A stretch of 64,000 nt of DNA from the NCBI RefSeq assembly GCF_900046475.1, contig NZ_FCOU01000005.1:1-64000 (forward strand), in the 5' to 3' direction. The notes under the pieces are model-generated. The model saw nothing but the letters and a program-made list of their open reading frames with translations, was not told the DNA's origin and made no database searches. The position numbers and the translations under genes are program-made. Of this stretch, positions 43,731 to 52,431 are shown one piece after another. This DNA is from Collinsella ihumii (GTDB taxonomy: Bacteria > Actinomycetota > Coriobacteriia > Coriobacteriales > Coriobacteriaceae). Position 1 is the first letter of the stretch, and every line of letters starts with the position of its first letter.

Positions 43731-45116
43731 ATGGACGTCACCGCAATCATCATGGCCGCAGGCGAGGGAACCCGCATGAAATCCAACCATGCCAAGGTTT
43801 CGCACAAGATTCTGGGAAAGCCGATGATCTGCTGGGTAGCCGACGCCGCCTTGCACGCCGGCTGCAATCGCATCGTCGTCGTTATCGGGAGCCATGCCGA
43901 CGAGGTTCGCGCCCTGCTGACCGGCGCCTACGGCGACGCCGTCGAGTGCGTCGAGCAGACCGAGCGCCTGGGCACCGGCCACGCCGTCCGCGTCGCCCTC
44001 GATGCCACCGGCATCAACGAGGGCCCCGTCGTCGTGCTCAACGGCGATCTTCCCCTGATCCAGCCCGAGACCATCGCATCGTTCGCCCAGACGGTCGCCG
44101 AGGGCGGCAGCGCGGCTGCGGTCCTGACCATGACGCCGCCCGACCCGTTCGGATACGGCCGCATCCAGCTCGACGGCACCGGAGCGGTCGAGCGCATCGT
44201 CGAGCAGAAGGACTGCACGCCCGAGCAGGCCGCCTCCCTTCTGGAGTGCAACGCCGGCTGCTACGCCTTCGACGGCGCGCAGCTCGCCGCCCACATCGCC
44301 GAGATCGGATGCGACAACGCGCAGGGCGAGTACTACCTGCCCGATATGGTCGAGATCCTCAAATCCGCCGGCCAGACCGTCTCCATCTACCACTGCGACG
44401 ACTACCGCGAGGGCCTCGGCGTCAACAGCCGCGCGCAGCTCGCCGAGCTCACCGCCATCGCGCGCGATCGCATCAACAGCCGCCTCATGGCCGAAGGGGT
44501 CACGTTCATCGATCCCGCGCAGGCATGGATCGGTCCCGACGCCACCATCGGCCGCGACACCGTCGTATGGCCGCAGACCCACCTGATCGGCGCATGCGTC
44601 GTGGGCGAGGATTGTCAGCTCGGCCCCAACACGCGCCTGACCGACACCCGCGTGGGCGACGGTTGCTCGCTCGATGAGACCGTCGCCATCGACGTCGTGG
44701 TCGAGAACGACGTCACCTGCGGCCCGCGCGCCTACCTGCGCCCCGGCACGCACCTGCTCGACGGCGCGCATGTCGGCACGCACGTCGAGATCAAGAAGTC
44801 CACGATCGGCGAGGGGTCCAAGGTCCCCCACCTCTCCTATATCGGCGACACCACCATGGGCGCCGGCGTCAACATCGGCGCGGGCTCCATCACGTGCAAT
44901 TACGATGGTAAAAACAAGCACGCCACCGTGATCGGAGACCGCACGTTCATCGGCTCCGATACCATGATGGTCGCCCCCGTCCACATCGGCTCCGACGCCA
45001 TCACGGGTGCCGGCGGCACGATCACCAAGGATGTCCCTGACGGCGCGCTTGCCATCGAGCGCACCGAGCAGCGCATCGTAGAGGGTTACACCGAGCGCAG
45101 GCGCGCTCGTCTGTAG
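43731..45116 (+). CDS. glmU: Bifunctional UDP-GlcNAc pyrophosphorylase / GlcN-1-P acetyltransferase GlmU
   Basis: 461 residues from the ATG at 43731 behind GAGGGGAG. The N-terminal nucleotidyltransferase has AAGEGTRMKS and a lysine about ten residues on; the C-terminal left-handed beta-helix hexapeptide repeats include the acetyltransferase site (NIGAGSITCNYDGKNKH). Produces UDP-GlcNAc for the wall and, presumably, for the Pel polymer. Followed by prs, the usual glmU-prs pair. Confidence 0.96.
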   Translation: MDVTAIIMAAGEGTRMKSNHAKVSHKILGKPMICWVADAALHAGCNRIVVVIGSHADEVRALLTGAYGDAVECVEQTERLGTGHAVRVALDATGINEGPVVVLNGDLPLIQPETIASFAQTVAEGGSAAAVLTMTPPDPFGYGRIQLDGTGAVERIVEQKDCTPEQAASLLECNAGCYAFDGAQLAAHIAEIGCDNAQGEYYLPDMVEILKSAGQTVSIYHCDDYREGLGVNSRAQLAELTAIARDRINSRLMAEGVTFIDPAQAWIGPDATIGRDTVVWPQTHLIGACVVGEDCQLGPNTRLTDTRVGDGCSLDETVAIDVVVENDVTCGPRAYLRPGTHLLDGAHVGTHVEIKKSTIGEGSKVPHLSYIGDTTMGAGVNIGAGSITCNYDGKNKHATVIGDRTFIGSDTMMVAPVHIGSDAITGAGGTITKDVPDGALAIERTEQRIVEGYTERRRARL

Positions 45117-45160
45117 CATAGCTAGGGTATGGCAGTCCACAAACAAAGGAGTACGGGCAG

Positions 45161-46147
45161 ATGCCAACACAGGACCAAAAATTGACCCAGCAGATGTACA
45201 AATCGCTGCGCCTCTATTCGGGCTCATGCAACAGGCCGCTGGCGCAGAAGATCGCCGACATCCTGGGGGTCGAGCTCTCGGGCCTCGCCCTCGAGAAGTT
45301 CGCCAACGGCGAGATCTACGCCCGCTTCGACGAGTCCGTGCGCGGCGCTGACGTGTTCTTGGTCCAGTCCATCGCCGGGCCGAGCGTCAACGACATGCTG
45401 ATGGAGCTGCTGGTGGCCACCGACGCCGCCAAGCGCGCCTCTGCCCGCACCATCACCGCCGTCATCACGCACTACGCCTATGCGCGCCAGGACCGCAAGG
45501 CCGCTCCGCGCGAGCCGATCACCGCGCGCCTGGTGGCCAACCTGCTTGAGCGCGCCGGCGTCGACCGCATCATCACCCTCGACCTGCATCAGGGCCAGAT
45601 CCAGGGCTTCTTCGATATCCCGGTGAACCAGCTCTCCGCGCTGCCGCTGTTCGGCGAGTACTACAACAACATGGGCTTCGACACCAACAACCTCGTGGTC
45701 GTGTCCCCCGACGTGGGCCGCGCCAAGGCCGCCAAGATGCTGTCCGACATGCTCGGCTGCGATCTGGCCATCGCCCACAAGGGCCGTCCGCGCCACAACG
45801 CCGCCGAGGTCATGGGTATCATCGGTGACATCGAGGGCAAGACCTGCATCATCAACGACGACATGATCGACACCGCGGGCACCCTGTGCGCCAGCGTGCG
45901 CGAGCTCAAGAAGATGGGCGCCGGCGACATCTACGTGTGCGCCTCCCACGGCATCTTCTCCGGCCCGGCCATCGAGCGTCTGAACGACGCCCCCATCGTC
46001 GAGTGCGTGGTCACCGACTCCATCCCCGTCGAGGTGGGCGGCAAGATCAAGACCATCACCGTCGCCAACGAGTTCGCCGACGCCATCAGCGCCGTGTACG
46101 GCGAGCGTTCGGTCTCCAAGCTGATCGGCGGCGACTTCGCGCTGTAG
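45161..46147 (+). CDS. prs: Ribose-phosphate pyrophosphokinase
   Basis: 328 residues. YSGSCNRPLAQKIADILG, the ATP-binding flexible loop YARQDRKAAPREPI, and the PRPP-binding loop DDMIDTAGT are all present. It makes PRPP for nucleotides, His and Trp. AAAGGAG precedes the start. In many related genomes prs is directly followed by pth; here 4.5 kb of accessory DNA lies between. Confidence 0.96.
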   Translation: MPTQDQKLTQQMYKSLRLYSGSCNRPLAQKIADILGVELSGLALEKFANGEIYARFDESVRGADVFLVQSIAGPSVNDMLMELLVATDAAKRASARTITAVITHYAYARQDRKAAPREPITARLVANLLERAGVDRIITLDLHQGQIQGFFDIPVNQLSALPLFGEYYNNMGFDTNNLVVVSPDVGRAKAAKMLSDMLGCDLAIAHKGRPRHNAAEVMGIIGDIEGKTCIINDDMIDTAGTLCASVRELKKMGAGDIYVCASHGIFSGPAIERLNDAPIVECVVTDSIPVEVGGKIKTITVANEFADAISAVYGERSVSKLIGGDFAL

Positions 46148-46180
46148 GTCGCCCGTTTCGGCATCATCGCGTTTTGGATC

Positions 46181-46212
46181 AGGCCCCGCGGTTCGTCCCG
46201 CGGGGCCTTTTT
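46181..46212 (+). terminator. Terminator after prs
   Basis: AGGCCCCGCGG (46181-46191) pairs with CCGCGGGGCCT (46198-46208) and five T residues follow. Strong intrinsic terminator for glmU-prs. Confidence 0.9.
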
Positions 46213-46247
46213 CTGCCGTAAGCCCGACACGCAGCACACCCATTTCC

Positions 46248-46462
46248 AAAAGTGGTTAGAAATTTCTGTTTTGCTGTTGCGGACCCGCTCGGACAGACCA
46301 AAAACCTGCCCGCCAGTGCCACGTACCTCCCGACAAGACCAGATTCGAGGTATTCGGGGCCTTTGCCGTATCGCTATTACCTGCCAATAACGACAAATCA
46401 GCCAAACCGGACGTCTTCACTTGGCTCAGCCAACAGCAGAACAGAAATATCTAGCCACTTTT
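46248..46462. repeat. Element A: about 215 bp with 32-bp terminal inverted repeats
   Basis: The left arm (46248-46279, containing GTTAGAAATTTCTGTTTTGC) and right arm (46431-46462) are inverted copies matching at 29 of 32 positions. Each arm holds a TAGAAATTTCTA-like palindrome. The interior has no ORF. A second, related pair (element B) starts at 47778. The form is MITE-like, or these are paired protein-binding sites bounding the gene at 46621. Confidence 0.7.
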
Positions 46463-46620
46463 CCCATCTGCTCTAGTAAGCCCCGGGCTTTCTCTCCGTC
46501 GCGGTGCTCACACGTCGATTTTTCTTATTACTTTGATATGTATTTCAATCATGTTTCTTATTCTGTAATGTGATATATATTCATGGCTCTTCAATACTGT
46601 AACATGCTATCTTATTAACT
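46463..46620. other. AT-rich upstream region of the second DUF559-like gene
   Basis: Strongly AT-rich from about 46515 (runs such as TTTTTCTTATTACTTTGATATG) with several promoter-like boxes but no ribosome binding site before the ATG at 46621, similar to the region upstream of its paralogue at 2937. Confidence 0.4.
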
Positions 46621-47742
46621 ATGTTGATATTAGATGACATACCAAGTATTCGAGGCATACGCCATGACAGACGAATCCATCGCTCTGTCACCTGGCCTGT
46701 TGTCGATAAGGCAGAGCAGAAACGAGCGCTTCAGCAAGCCGGCTCGTCGCTTGGTGAAATCGACTACGGCCTCCTTGCCCGCCACGGCTTTTGGGACGAG
46801 TCCGAGCAAGAGCCTGTACGTCTCCTTGTAAGTAGGCCTCAAGTACGCGTCTTCGACAAAAACGTCCACGTACGCGTTATTGCCGAGCAGCTACCCGCTG
46901 GATCGCTGCTCCGCGTGGAGCCTGGATTGTACTGCCTCTCTCCGGGATATGCCGCCATCCGATACCTGGCCGGCAGATCCTTTGCCATGTCCTTCATGCT
47001 GCTTATGGAGCTGCTGGGAACCTATACCCTTTCTCCGGACGCAACGATACCGATCGACCGCGGAGGCATCTGGCCCGATTGGAGAGCAGAAGGGCGTTCC
47101 AGTAACGAGGAGAACGACCAAGAGGAATCTGAGACAGCAGAACTTGAGGCAGCCGTCATAGAGCAAATCCACAACAAATGCGACCCGGCGCTTACGCCCG
47201 CGCAGCTCAAGCGCTTTATCAAGACCGCAACTGGAAATAGAGCCCATCCCTTGCGTCAGGCTGCGAAATACGTTGCAAAAGGATCCCGATCGCCGGCCGA
47301 GTCGCTCCTCTATGGGATGTTCTATCTCCCCCATGCGTACGGCGGTTTCAACTGTCGCGCACTGAAAGGCGGCATCATCCTCAATCATCGCATCAACTTC
47401 TCTCCGCGCGCGTCACATGTGGCGTCTGGGATGCCGTACGCCATCTGCGATGCATACATCCCTGCAGCGTCGACGGACATGGAGTACAACGGGATCGTCC
47501 ACGAGCTGGAGAACTCGCGCATTCATGACGACAAGAGGAACAACGGGATGCAGGCAATGGGTATACGCGTCCTAGCCATCAACAGAGAGCAGATGCGCGA
47601 CATTCCCGCACTTGAAGCCATAGCACAATCCCTCTTCAAGTATGCCCACACAAGGTTCCGATATCAGATTCAGGGATATCGTCCGCGGCAAGAGGCATTG
47701 CTCAATGGCCTCCGCGCAGCTATCGGCCTGCCGCCGGCATAG
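46621..47742 (+). CDS. AbiEi/DUF559-like protein with PD-(D/E)XK (VSR-like) C-terminus, second paralogue
   Basis: 373 residues from the ATG at 46621. The N-terminal half has the winged-helix and HV-rich pattern of AbiEi-like proteins (VHVRVIAEQLPAGSLLRVE near 90-108; MLLMELLGTY near 137). The C-terminal nuclease set is D277 (CDAY), E288-x-x-G291, H294 and DDKR (D303/D304, R306). Order and spacing match the paralogue at 2937-4151, although identity is low. Flanked by inverted-repeat elements A and B and lying in the accessory block between prs and pth. Nuclease activity inferred; role unknown. Confidence 0.72.
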   Translation: MLILDDIPSIRGIRHDRRIHRSVTWPVVDKAEQKRALQQAGSSLGEIDYGLLARHGFWDESEQEPVRLLVSRPQVRVFDKNVHVRVIAEQLPAGSLLRVEPGLYCLSPGYAAIRYLAGRSFAMSFMLLMELLGTYTLSPDATIPIDRGGIWPDWRAEGRSSNEENDQEESETAELEAAVIEQIHNKCDPALTPAQLKRFIKTATGNRAHPLRQAAKYVAKGSRSPAESLLYGMFYLPHAYGGFNCRALKGGIILNHRINFSPRASHVASGMPYAICDAYIPAASTDMEYNGIVHELENSRIHDDKRNNGMQAMGIRVLAINREQMRDIPALEAIAQSLFKYAHTRFRYQIQGYRPRQEALLNGLRAAIGLPPA

Positions 47743-47910
47743 CGGTATGACCCGCCAGATGACCGCCCTTCTTCTCAAACTGGCTAGAAATTTCTATTTT
47801 GTGAGTATTCGTCCGCAGAGAAGCCACTAAATATTGCCAACTGGAGCCGGGGGTATTGCGCGTGAGAGCCGGGCGCGGTGCCGCAGGGAGCCGCGCCCGG
47901 CATCAGCTCG

Positions 47911-48657
47911 TCAGCCGGATCCGCTGCCGAGCTTCCTCCTCATGTTGAGCTCGCCCATCTCGACCCACGCGGTGCCGTGCACGATGCGGTCCATGATCGC
48001 GTCGGCGTGCACGCCGCCCCCGAGCCGCGCGTGCCAGTCCTTCTGCCTGAACTGGGTGCAGAGAACCGTCGAGCACGAGCCGTAGCGCGCCTCCATGAGC
48101 TCGAGCAGGAAGCCCCGGAACAGCTCGCCGGGGCGGTCGAGCAGCCACTCGTCCAGCACGAGCACCTGGAAGGCGGCGTACTTGCGGGTGAGCTTGCGCT
48201 CGCCGCCCGTTCGCTCGCGCGCCTCGCGCCACGCCTCCTCGAGGTCGGGGCAGCGTATGTAGCAGGCGCGCATCCGTCGCTGGCAGGCGGCCTTCGCGAG
48301 CGCGCAGGCCAGGTAGGTCTTCCCCGTGCCCGTCGGCCCCTGGAGCACGACGTTCTGGCCGCGCTCGGCGAACCCGCAGGTCGAAAGCTCGGTGACGAGC
48401 AGCCGGTCGAGCCCGCGCTCCTCCGAGAAGTCTATGGAGCGCACGTCCGCCTCGGGATAGCGCAGGCCCGCGCGCTTGGTGAGGTTGCGCACCTTGGACG
48501 TCAAGAAGGACGAGTGGGCCTCGTCCACGGCCATCTGCACGCGCTCGGCGCAGGTCATGCCCATGCACATGCCCTCGTCCTGCGCCGCGAAGGCGTCGAG
48601 CAGGTCGGATGCGCCCATGTCGCGCAGCTTGCGCCTGGTCTCCACGGAGAGGTCCAT
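47911..48657 (-). CDS. istB: IS21 helper ATPase IstB (copy 2)
   Basis: 248 residues, identical to the copy-1 protein (Walker A GPTGTGKT, Walker B VLVLDEW). It starts at ATG 48657, 4 nt after the istA stop. Confidence 0.94.
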   Translation of the reverse strand: MDLSVETRRKLRDMGASDLLDAFAAQDEGMCMGMTCAERVQMAVDEAHSSFLTSKVRNLTKRAGLRYPEADVRSIDFSEERGLDRLLVTELSTCGFAERGQNVVLQGPTGTGKTYLACALAKAACQRRMRACYIRCPDLEEAWREARERTGGERKLTRKYAAFQVLVLDEWLLDRPGELFRGFLLELMEARYGSCSTVLCTQFRQKDWHARLGGGVHADAIMDRIVHGTAWVEMGELNMRRKLGSGSG

Positions 48658-48661
48658 CTCC

Positions 48662-50224
48662 CTACACCTCCCCGTAGAAGTCCGCGCCCCGGACGTATCC
48701 GGCCTCGTCCTCGCCCGGCCCGCCGTCGTCGCCCGCCCGGGCGTCGGCGAGCCTGTCCTGGTTGCTCCTGAGTATCGGCTCCACATCCCGGTAGCGCGGT
48801 GAGCGCCTCCCCGTCGCCAGCGCCATCTCGCACGCCCTCTCGAGCCGCGGGGCGGAGTACTTGTGCGAGAGCCTCAGCACCGCGAGCGCGGCGTTGAACC
48901 CCTGCTCCTCGAACTCCACGGACTGGAATATCCGCTCGACGACGCCGGCGCACGACGGGCCGACCCTCTCCGCCCAGCGCCGGATTCGCCCGGCGTCCCA
49001 GTCCGAGTACGACCCCCCGTCCGGCAGGTCGGCCTCGTGCGTCGAGTACCTGTTGCGCGCGTATGCCGGGAACAGCGGGTGGGTCGCGAGCCGCTCTCCG
49101 CCCAGGAAGACCTCGACGGTGGACTCAGTGACGCGCAGGTCGACCGTCCTGCCGACGGCGAGATGGGTCACCGAGTAGAAGTTGCGCTTGTACGACACGT
49201 GGCAGTTGCGCTGGACCTTGCGCCCGTACACCCACTCGCAGACCTCGTAGGGGACGGCCGGCAGCGGCCTCAGGAGCGGGCGTTCCTGCTCCTCGAAGAC
49301 CTGCCTCCGCGTGCCCTCCCGTTTGGAGAAGGGGCGGGAGTTGTGCTCGTCGACCTTCTTCCTGACGGCCTCCTTGAGCGCGCCGAAGTCCGTGAAGACC
49401 GTTTCGCGCAGCGCCGCTATCACCTCGGTGGCCGCCTGCCACACCTCGTTCTCCACGCTGGGCTTGTCGCGCGGCCTCCTCACGCGCGCGGGCATCACCG
49501 CCGCCCCGTAATGGGCTGCCATCTCCCGGTATGCGTCGTTGATGACGACCTCGCCCTCGCGGGGATGGCGCTTGACGCCCGTCTTGAGGTTGTCCGGCAC
49601 GATGCAGGGAGCCGCGCCGCCGAAGTAGCCGAATGCGTGCACGTGGCAGCGAAGCCATGTATCCTGCTTCATGTCGAGCGTCGGCTCGACCCACGACATG
49701 CGGCTGAAGGGCAGGCAGGCCACGAACAGGTAGACCTTGGAGACCTCGCCCGTCGCCGGGTCGACGACCGCCATCGTCGGCCCGGCCCAGTCGACCTCCA
49801 TGATCCTTCCCGCCTTGTGCCCGACGCGGCTCACGACGCTTTTCCTCACGGTGAACTCGCGGTAGCGCTTGCAGAAGCGGTCGTAACCCATCGACGCCTC
49901 GCCCCTCGCGGAGCACGCGTCCCGGTACTCGGCGTGCAGGCGCTTGAGCGTCACCCCGTCGCGGGCGAGCTCCCTGTGGATGCGCCCCCAGTCGGGATCG
50001 GGGTAGACGGTGGCCTCGTGCGCCCTCTCGGGGAAAAGGCGGTCGTAGACCTCGCGGTCCGAGAGCGGGCGGGCGTCCTCCCACCCGAAGCCCTCCCGCT
50101 TGGCCGCGGCGAGCACCGCGGTCACGCTGTTGCGCGACACGCCGAGGGACGCTGCGATGGTGCGCCCCGACAGCCCGGACCCGTCGAGCCTCAAGATGTC
50201 CTTGGCCCTGATTCTATTCGCCAT
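48662..50224 (-). CDS. istA: IS21 transposase IstA (copy 2)
   Basis: 520 residues, identical to the copy-1 protein, with intact DDE triad (D145, D211, E258). The hairpin that can cover its ribosome site is also retained (50243-50269). Both copies therefore look transposition-competent. Confidence 0.94.
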   Translation of the reverse strand: MANRIRAKDILRLDGSGLSGRTIAASLGVSRNSVTAVLAAAKREGFGWEDARPLSDREVYDRLFPERAHEATVYPDPDWGRIHRELARDGVTLKRLHAEYRDACSARGEASMGYDRFCKRYREFTVRKSVVSRVGHKAGRIMEVDWAGPTMAVVDPATGEVSKVYLFVACLPFSRMSWVEPTLDMKQDTWLRCHVHAFGYFGGAAPCIVPDNLKTGVKRHPREGEVVINDAYREMAAHYGAAVMPARVRRPRDKPSVENEVWQAATEVIAALRETVFTDFGALKEAVRKKVDEHNSRPFSKREGTRRQVFEEQERPLLRPLPAVPYEVCEWVYGRKVQRNCHVSYKRNFYSVTHLAVGRTVDLRVTESTVEVFLGGERLATHPLFPAYARNRYSTHEADLPDGGSYSDWDAGRIRRWAERVGPSCAGVVERIFQSVEFEEQGFNAALAVLRLSHKYSAPRLERACEMALATGRRSPRYRDVEPILRSNQDRLADARAGDDGGPGEDEAGYVRGADFYGEV

Positions 50225-50656
50225 GCTGAAAACCTCCTTCGTCTTGACTCCGACATGGCAAGACGAAGGTAGCAGCAGGCGGCTCCCTTGCGAAATATCG
50301 ATGGCTCTCTATGCCAATATCTGACGTTGGCCACCAGCGGCTCCCATTCGCAATATCGCATGCTCTGAAGCGGGCGATTACTCATTTTGCTGTCAGACGA
50401 CTTGGATGATGGTGTTCACTTTGGCCTATATGTCTATATTGGCTGCTTATGATACGACCATGATGGCCTCAAATGTCGCAAACCCACCCTTGGCAAGAAG
50501 ATAAGAGACGCTAGCTGCGCGTTTTGATCCGCCTCGGGGAGAACCGTAACAGCAGAATAGAAATTTCTAGCCATTTTCTGCGGTGCCGGCGATTCGTTGA
50601 CAGGTTCACGGGCACTTATCAGTATGTTGGGAGCACGCAACACAGGAGGGAAACGC

Positions 50657-51268
50657 ATGGCAGCTGTTCAACCGAAGAAAATCCGCATGGTCGCGGGCCT
50701 TGGCAACCCCGGCGAGGAATATGCACGCACGCGGCATAACGCGGGCTTTTGCGCCATCGACGAGCTGGCCCGCCAGGCAAACGTGACCTACTGGAAAAAC
50801 CAGTCCGGCGCCGAGGTGGCCTCGATCACGGTCAACGATGCGGACGCCGAGGGCGGCAAGCGCGAGGTCTTGCTGGTCAAGCCCCAGTCCTATATGAACA
50901 CAAGCGGCGGCCCCATCTCCAAGCTGTGCGCAGCGAACAAGATCTCCCCCGAAGAGCTGCTGGTCATCCATGACGAGCTCGATATCCCCGCAGGCGACGT
51001 GCGCGTGAAGATCGGCGGCGGCCATGCGGGGCACAACGGCTTGCGCTCCATCATCGACAAGCTCGGGAGCCGCGAGTTCGCCCGCATCCGCGTGGGCATC
51101 GGCAACCCTCCGGGGCGCATGCAGGTGGCCGACTTCGTGCTCAAACAGCTGCGCGCCAAAGAGGCGGAGGACTTCGATGACGCGACGTTCCGCGCGGCGG
51201 AGGCGGCGGCGCTCGCCCTCACCCGCGGCGTCGTCTTCGCGCGCGATAACGTCAACGGCAAGCGCTGA
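50657..51268 (+). CDS. pth: Peptidyl-tRNA hydrolase
   Basis: 203 residues from the ATG at 50657 behind AGGAGGG. GLGNPGEEYARTRHNAGF carries the conserved Asn and catalytic His, followed by KPQSYMNTSG, HDELDIPAGDVRVK and GGHAGHNGLRSI. It recycles peptidyl-tRNA. The upstream transcription source has changed because the accessory block separates it from prs. Confidence 0.95.
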   Translation: MAAVQPKKIRMVAGLGNPGEEYARTRHNAGFCAIDELARQANVTYWKNQSGAEVASITVNDADAEGGKREVLLVKPQSYMNTSGGPISKLCAANKISPEELLVIHDELDIPAGDVRVKIGGGHAGHNGLRSIIDKLGSREFARIRVGIGNPPGRMQVADFVLKQLRAKEAEDFDDATFRAAEAAALALTRGVVFARDNVNGKR

Positions 51269-51316
51269 GGAACCACTGACCAATTGCTTTCGCGGCGGTC
51301 GGTTCCGTGGCGAGGC

Positions 51317-51378
51317 GTGCATATCGGGGACGTACCTGTTGCATGAATGCACGCAACAGGTGCGTCCCCGATATGCAC
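51317..51378. repeat. 26-bp palindrome downstream of pth
   Basis: The arms (51317-51342 and 51353-51378) differ at one position; the core is ATATCGGGGACG / CGTCCCCGATAT. It contains GGGGAC like the palindromes at 4162 and 61941. No U-tract. Confidence 0.75.
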
Positions 51379-51594
51379 TGGGCCCGAAATGGCACCGCCT
51401 TACCGTCTAAACCCACGCAAGGCAATTTCGCCGGGCAGGACATTCACGCCGCAATACCGCGGGGTATACTTGAGGTTGTATGCGCGCGGGCGAAAAGCCG
51501 CAGCGGATTCGGCCGTCGCGCACGCAGGGTACCCATGGGGTGCTTCCGCTCGCAAGGACACGGCGGCATCCCCGCCTGATAAGAGAGGGGTTCT

Positions 51595-52431
51595 ATGTTC
51601 AAGATCCTGAAAAAGACGCAGTTCTCGGAGAAGGTCTTCGAGTTCCGCGTCCACGCCCCGAGGATGGCCAAGCATGCACATGCCGGCCAGTTCCTCATGG
51701 TGCGCATCAACGAAACGGGTGAGCGCGTGCCGTTCACCTTCGCCAACTGGAATCCTGAGGAGGGCTGGGTCGAATTCATCTTCATGGTCGTCGGCAAGAC
51801 GACCGAGTGCCTGTCTAAGCTCGAGGAAGGCGACTACATCCAGGACATCACCGGCCCGCTGGGCAAGCCGACCGAGATCGAGGGCGACCGCGTGGCCGTC
51901 ATCGGCGGCGGCGTCGGCCTTGCCATCGCCTACCCCGTCGCGCGCATGCTGTGCGAGCAGGGCAAGAAGGTCTATGTCATCATGGGTGCCCGCAACAAGG
52001 ACCTGCTGATCCTCTTCGAGCAGTTCGCGGCCCTGCCGCTCGAGGAACTCTTCGTCACGACCGACGACGGCTCCATGGGCGAGAAGGGCGTCGTCACGCT
52101 GCCGCTCGCCCGCCTGTGCGAGACCGACGCGATCGACTCCGCCTTCGCCGTGGGCCCCGTGCCGATGATGAAGTTCTCCGCGCGCACCTGCCGCGAGCAT
52201 AAGATCCCCATCGTCGCGAGCCTGAACCCCATCATGGTCGACGGCACCGGCATGTGCGGCTGCTGCCGCGTCGAGGTCGGCGGCGAGACCATGTTCGCCT
52301 GCGTCGACGGCCCTGACTTCAACGCCGATCTCGTCGACTGGGACGACCTCGCCCATCGTCAGGCCAGCTACCGCGCCGAAGAGGCAACTTCCACCAAGCT
52401 CTATGAGGAGGAGTGCGCATGCCAGAAGTAA
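51595..52431 (+). CDS. nfnA: NfnA: FAD/NAD and [2Fe-2S] subunit of NADH-dependent ferredoxin:NADP+ oxidoreductase
   Basis: 278 residues. An FAD-binding beta-barrel (about 1-95), a NAD-binding domain (VAVIGGGVGLAIAYPVARML near 100), and near the C-terminus the cysteine cluster GMCGCCRVEVGG...FACVDGPDF for the [2Fe-2S] centre. The family also includes dihydroorotate dehydrogenase PyrK, but pairing with the following GltD-like subunit identifies NfnAB, which couples NADH and reduced ferredoxin to NADP+ reduction by electron bifurcation. The start follows AAGAGAGGGG. Overlaps nfnB by 13 bp. A TATACT box at 51465-51470 may be its promoter -10. Confidence 0.9.
   Translation: MFKILKKTQFSEKVFEFRVHAPRMAKHAHAGQFLMVRINETGERVPFTFANWNPEEGWVEFIFMVVGKTTECLSKLEEGDYIQDITGPLGKPTEIEGDRVAVIGGGVGLAIAYPVARMLCEQGKKVYVIMGARNKDLLILFEQFAALPLEELFVTTDDGSMGEKGVVTLPLARLCETDAIDSAFAVGPVPMMKFSARTCREHKIPIVASLNPIMVDGTGMCGCCRVEVGGETMFACVDGPDFNADLVDWDDLAHRQASYRAEEATSTKLYEEECACQK

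Larger units (their letters stand above)
47802..50384. mobile_element. IS21-family insertion sequence, copy 2 (2583 bp)
   Basis: Same length, ends (TGAG...CTCA) and encoded proteins as copy 1, same orientation. Flanked by a 5-bp duplication TTTTG (47797-47801 and 50385-50389), compared with 7 bp for copy 1; both are within the range known for the family. Confidence 0.95.
47778..50577. repeat. Element B: inverted-repeat element interrupted by IS21 copy 2
   Basis: The left arm (GGCTAGAAATTTCTATTTTG, 47782-47801) and right arm (50548-50577, reverse complement AAATGGCTAGAAATTTCTAT...) correspond to the arms of element A. The IS21 copy entered exactly inside the left arm; without it the element would be about 215 bp, the size of element A. 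After IS removal the left arm reads on into CTGT, as in the right arm. Confidence 0.65.

Noticed and set aside
41294-44677. 1127-codon plus-strand frame covering the antiporter and part of glmU
   Set aside because: Antisense to the antiporter and out of frame with glmU; low-complexity product without recognised domains.
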